Part shown: piece after piece, positions 61,081 to 64,000 of the stretch
Layout of the letters: each line of letters starts with the position of its first letter
Position numbering within the stretch: the stretch's first letter is position 1
Source: an uncultured Pseudohongiella sp.
GTDB taxonomy: Bacteria; Pseudomonadota; Gammaproteobacteria; Pseudomonadales; Pseudohongiellaceae
DNA length: 64,000 nt
Reading direction: 5' to 3'
NCBI GenBank assembly: GCA_902531515.1
Contig: CACAEJ010000001.1
Span: forward strand, 62,001-126,000
The notes under the pieces: generated by a model
The model's input: only the letters and a program-made list of their open reading frames with translations
The model's database searches: none
What the model was told of the DNA's origin: nothing
Program-made: the position numbers and the translations under genes

Positions 61081-61775
61081 AGCACTTGACCGACGAAGGT
61101 ATAACCTCGGCCCCATACCGTTTTGATAAATCTAGGAGTTTTTGAAGTGTCGCTTAATTTATGACGAAGGCGACTCACAAGTGTGTCTACTGCCCGTGAA
61201 AAAAGCTCTGCGTCAATTCCTCGCAGTCGGTTCATGAGTTCATCTCGGGTAAACGTCTTATTGGGGAACTGCATAAATAGGATCAATAACTCATATTCCA
61301 TTGTAGTCAGATCTAGCACCCCCCCGTCTAATTTCACCTCTCTTCGTGATACGTCTACTTCCAAACCGTTTATAGGTTTAATTTCCCTCATGCGGTGATC
61401 ATCGCTACTCCGTCTCAGAATATTATGGATTCGGGCGACGAGCTCTCTTGGTTCGAATGGTTTTGGAAGATAGTCGTCAGCCCCTAATTCCAGTCCTACT
61501 ATTCTATCGGTCACTTCAGCATGTGCAGTCAACATAAGGATAGGGAGCTGGCCATAAATTGATGACTTTGCTCGAATTTCTCTGCAAATTTCGAACCCGT
61601 CTTTTTCCGGTAGCATTACATCAAGAATCAGCAAGTCCGGTTTTATCTTCTTGATTAGCTCAAAGCCCCTCGACGGCGTCATCGCGACGTGGACTTTCAT
61701 ATCATAACGTTCAAGATACTGGGTGAGTAATTGACCTAGCTTTTCATCGTCATCGATTATCAGAATTTGTTTCAT
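61077..61775 (-). CDS. OmpR-family response regulator
   Basis: ILIIDDDEKLGQLL; DLLILDVMLPEKDG; LTAHAEVTDRIVGLELGADDYLPKPFEPREL; winged-helix C-terminus TVWGRGYTFVG. Confidence 0.95.
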   Translation of the reverse strand: MKQILIIDDDEKLGQLLTQYLERYDMKVHVAMTPSRGFELIKKIKPDLLILDVMLPEKDGFEICREIRAKSSIYGQLPILMLTAHAEVTDRIVGLELGADDYLPKPFEPRELVARIHNILRRSSDDHRMREIKPINGLEVDVSRREVKLDGGVLDLTTMEYELLILFMQFPNKTFTRDELMNRLRGIDAELFSRAVDTLVSRLRHKLSDTSKTPRFIKTVWGRGYTFVGQVL

Positions 61776-61885
61776 GGATTGATCTTATCTAGTTTCCTGA
61801 CGCTGATGTTAGTTAATAGTACGAATTCGTTCTGTCGAAATCAATCAGAGAGTGGTAATTACGCCCCTTGAGTCGTTATCATTGA

Positions 61886-63781
61886 TTGATGATCTCTTTC
61901 AATCATGTATGCCTATCTAGAGGAAGTAAGAAACTCCTGGATGACGTTAGTTTTTTGATTCCAAAAGGTAACCGAGTAGGGGTTGTGGGGCGCAATGGCA
62001 GTGGGAAAACAAGTTTATTTCGGGCTATCCTAGACGAGATCCATCTGGAAAGCGGCAACATTGATAAACCTTCTGACTTGCGCCTCTCTCTGATGGAGCA
62101 AGAAACTCCTGGAATTGATAGATCAGCAATTGATTTTGTTATTGATGCCCACATTGAATATCGTTTTTTAGAAAAACAACTACTGACTGCTGAAGAGCTC
62201 GACGACAATGAAGCGCTGACCGATGTCCTTTACAGGTTAGATGCAATAGAAGGCTACAAAGTAAAAAACACAGCGCAACAGATTTTAACGGGGCTAGGAT
62301 TTTCTTCTAAAGATTATAAAAATCCTGTAAAAAGTTTTTCTGGGGGTTGGCGCGTGAGACTCAACTTGGCAGCATCACTGCTCTGTCCTTCGGATTTGTT
62401 GATGTTGGACGAACCAACAAATCACTTAGATCTTGAAGCCACAATTTGGCTGGAGCAGTGGCTGTTACGATATAAAGGGACTCTATTGTTGGTCTCACAC
62501 GATCGGACGTTTTTAGACAGGATCATTGATCATGTGATTAGTTTTGAGTATTGCCAACTTAAGATGTATGTAGGTAATTACAGTGCTTTTGAGCGGCAGC
62601 GAGCAGAGAGACTTGCTCTGGAGGACTCTCTCTACAAAAAACAGCAGGTAAGGAAAAAGAGAATTGAAGAGTTTGTTCGCCGTTTTCGTGTGAAAGCTTC
62701 AAAAGCGAAACAAGCGCAATCAAGATTGAGGGAACTGAATCGAATGCAAGATATTTCACCAGCGCATGTTGATTCGCCGTTTCAATTTAGATTTCCTAAG
62801 CCTAGATCTAAGCCAAATTTTCTCATGCATTTGAATAAATTATCGTTTGGCTTTGACGCCCCCCTTGCAAGTCAAGTAAATCTCTCCGTGTTATGTGAGT
62901 CAAGGATCGGGTTACTCGGTTTTAATGGTAGCGGTAAATCTACTCTAATTAAGGTTTTAGCGGGTCAGTTAGATCCCCTATCTGGAGAATTGAGAAAGTC
63001 AAAAAACATTAAACTTGGTTACTATGCTCAGCATCAAGTAGATGCACTAGATCTAGAGAAGACGCCCGTGCAGCTGATCACTGAAGTTCAGACACGGGTT
63101 AGAACCTCAGCTGCGAAAAAAGAACAGGAAATTCGGGATTTTCTTGGCGGTTTTGATTTTCGAGGTTCTCGAGCTGATGAGGCAATTAAAAATTTTTCTG
63201 GAGGTGAGAAAGCTAGGATGGCTTTAGCGATAGTGGTGTCATCTGAGCCGAATTTGTTACTTCTAGATGAGCCGACAAATCACCTTGACTTAGAAATGTG
63301 TCATGCTTTGGAGCTTGCTCTTCAAGAATATGAGGGCGCGATGATCGTGATTTCTCATGATCGCCATCTACTAGCAAATACTGTTGATGAATTTTATGCA
63401 ATAAATAATAGTAATTTTTCGGAATTTTCAGGGTCTATTCATGATTATGAAGCTCGGCTTAGAGAAAGTGAAAGTCTTCTGTACGATAGTGATAGTAAAA
63501 TTAGTAGAACTGACAGAAAGGAGGCTCGAAAAAAGGCCGCGGAAGAACGGGAAAGAATGACCCCTTTAAAGAAGCAACTCAAGTTACTAGAAACGGAGAT
63601 CGAAAAGATATCAAGTGAACTGAAACTCATCGAAAAAGAGTTACTAGATGAAAGTATTTATGGTCTAACTCATAAAAACCAATTGAAGCTTACATTAGAA
63701 AAGCAAGGTAGATTGAAATCTTTATTAGTAAAGAAAGAAGAGGGTTGGTATGAAATCCAAAAAAAGTTGGATTTCTACTAA
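61886..63781 (+). CDS. yheS: ABC-F family ATPase, YheS-like
   Basis: Two ABC cassettes (GRNGSGKTSLF and GFNGSGKSTLIK); SGGWRVRLNLAASLLCPSDLLMLDEPTNHLDLEATIWLEQWL; FSGGEKARMALAIVV; inter-domain linker VKASKAKQAQSRLRELNRM. Confidence 0.93.
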   Translation: MMISFNHVCLSRGSKKLLDDVSFLIPKGNRVGVVGRNGSGKTSLFRAILDEIHLESGNIDKPSDLRLSLMEQETPGIDRSAIDFVIDAHIEYRFLEKQLLTAEELDDNEALTDVLYRLDAIEGYKVKNTAQQILTGLGFSSKDYKNPVKSFSGGWRVRLNLAASLLCPSDLLMLDEPTNHLDLEATIWLEQWLLRYKGTLLLVSHDRTFLDRIIDHVISFEYCQLKMYVGNYSAFERQRAERLALEDSLYKKQQVRKKRIEEFVRRFRVKASKAKQAQSRLRELNRMQDISPAHVDSPFQFRFPKPRSKPNFLMHLNKLSFGFDAPLASQVNLSVLCESRIGLLGFNGSGKSTLIKVLAGQLDPLSGELRKSKNIKLGYYAQHQVDALDLEKTPVQLITEVQTRVRTSAAKKEQEIRDFLGGFDFRGSRADEAIKNFSGGEKARMALAIVVSSEPNLLLLDEPTNHLDLEMCHALELALQEYEGAMIVISHDRHLLANTVDEFYAINNSNFSEFSGSIHDYEARLRESESLLYDSDSKISRTDRKEARKKAAEERERMTPLKKQLKLLETEIEKISSELKLIEKELLDESIYGLTHKNQLKLTLEKQGRLKSLLVKKEEGWYEIQKKLDFY

Positions 63782-63915
63782 ACTGGATTGATGTCTGCGG
63801 GAGGATTGCCAATGATTTAATCATTCTTCTGAAACGAGCAATGGTCTTGAAACGCGCAAAATCGATCCCATTTAATAATTCCAGCCACTAACAATATAAC
63901 GACATTAAGAGGTTT

Positions 63916-64000
63916 ATGGACATGAGGGTACTTCAAAACCTGCTAATCACATTGACAATAATCTCTTCTCCGTCCTTGGTTATGGCTCAGGATCTCAATT
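63916..64000 (+). CDS. Start of an exported protein, 3' end outside the window
   Basis: MDMRVLQNLLITLTIISSPSLVMAQDLN signal peptide, open to the window edge. Confidence 0.55.
   Translation, partial: MDMRVLQNLLITLTIISSPSLVMAQDLN

Noticed and set aside
61903-62208. 101-aa minus-strand ORF inside yheS
   Set aside because: Serine-rich antisense translation of a clear ABC-F gene.

Overview
This 64 kb window looks like a contiguous chromosomal segment of a moderately AT-rich gammaproteobacterium. That assignment is inferred from gene content and order. Most of it is dense housekeeping sequence. It contains an LPS inner-core block (waaF relic, waaC, waaG, waaP, tandem kinase, GT-C protein, lpxL-like, hldE, waaA), gcvTHP, lepB, ptsP/rppH, lgt-thyA-folA, argE, hemW-rdgB-metWX, yggT-proC-yggS, ruvX-yqgE-tonB-gshB, a glycosyltransferase cluster, DUF484-dapF-lysA-lptM, a Gld-type ABC transporter, a two-component system and yheS. 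No rRNA, tRNA, CRISPR array or insertion sequence was recognised. The most notable non-routine signals are: (i) two gene relics, waaF and lhr, each keeping both termini but lacking the middle; (ii) an intergenic minus-strand locus at about 24820-25082 with a consensus-like promoter, several nested inverted repeats, an intrinsic terminator, a perfect 14-nt match to the complement of the 16S rRNA 3' end, and an alternative small-ORF reading interrupted at a G7 run; (iii) a waaF-less LPS core locus that still carries waaG/waaP kinase-type genes; and (iv) a four-gene glycosyltransferase cluster, including a 1078-aa multi-domain enzyme, located where xerC often follows DUF484. All calls come from reading the sequence; no database search was run.
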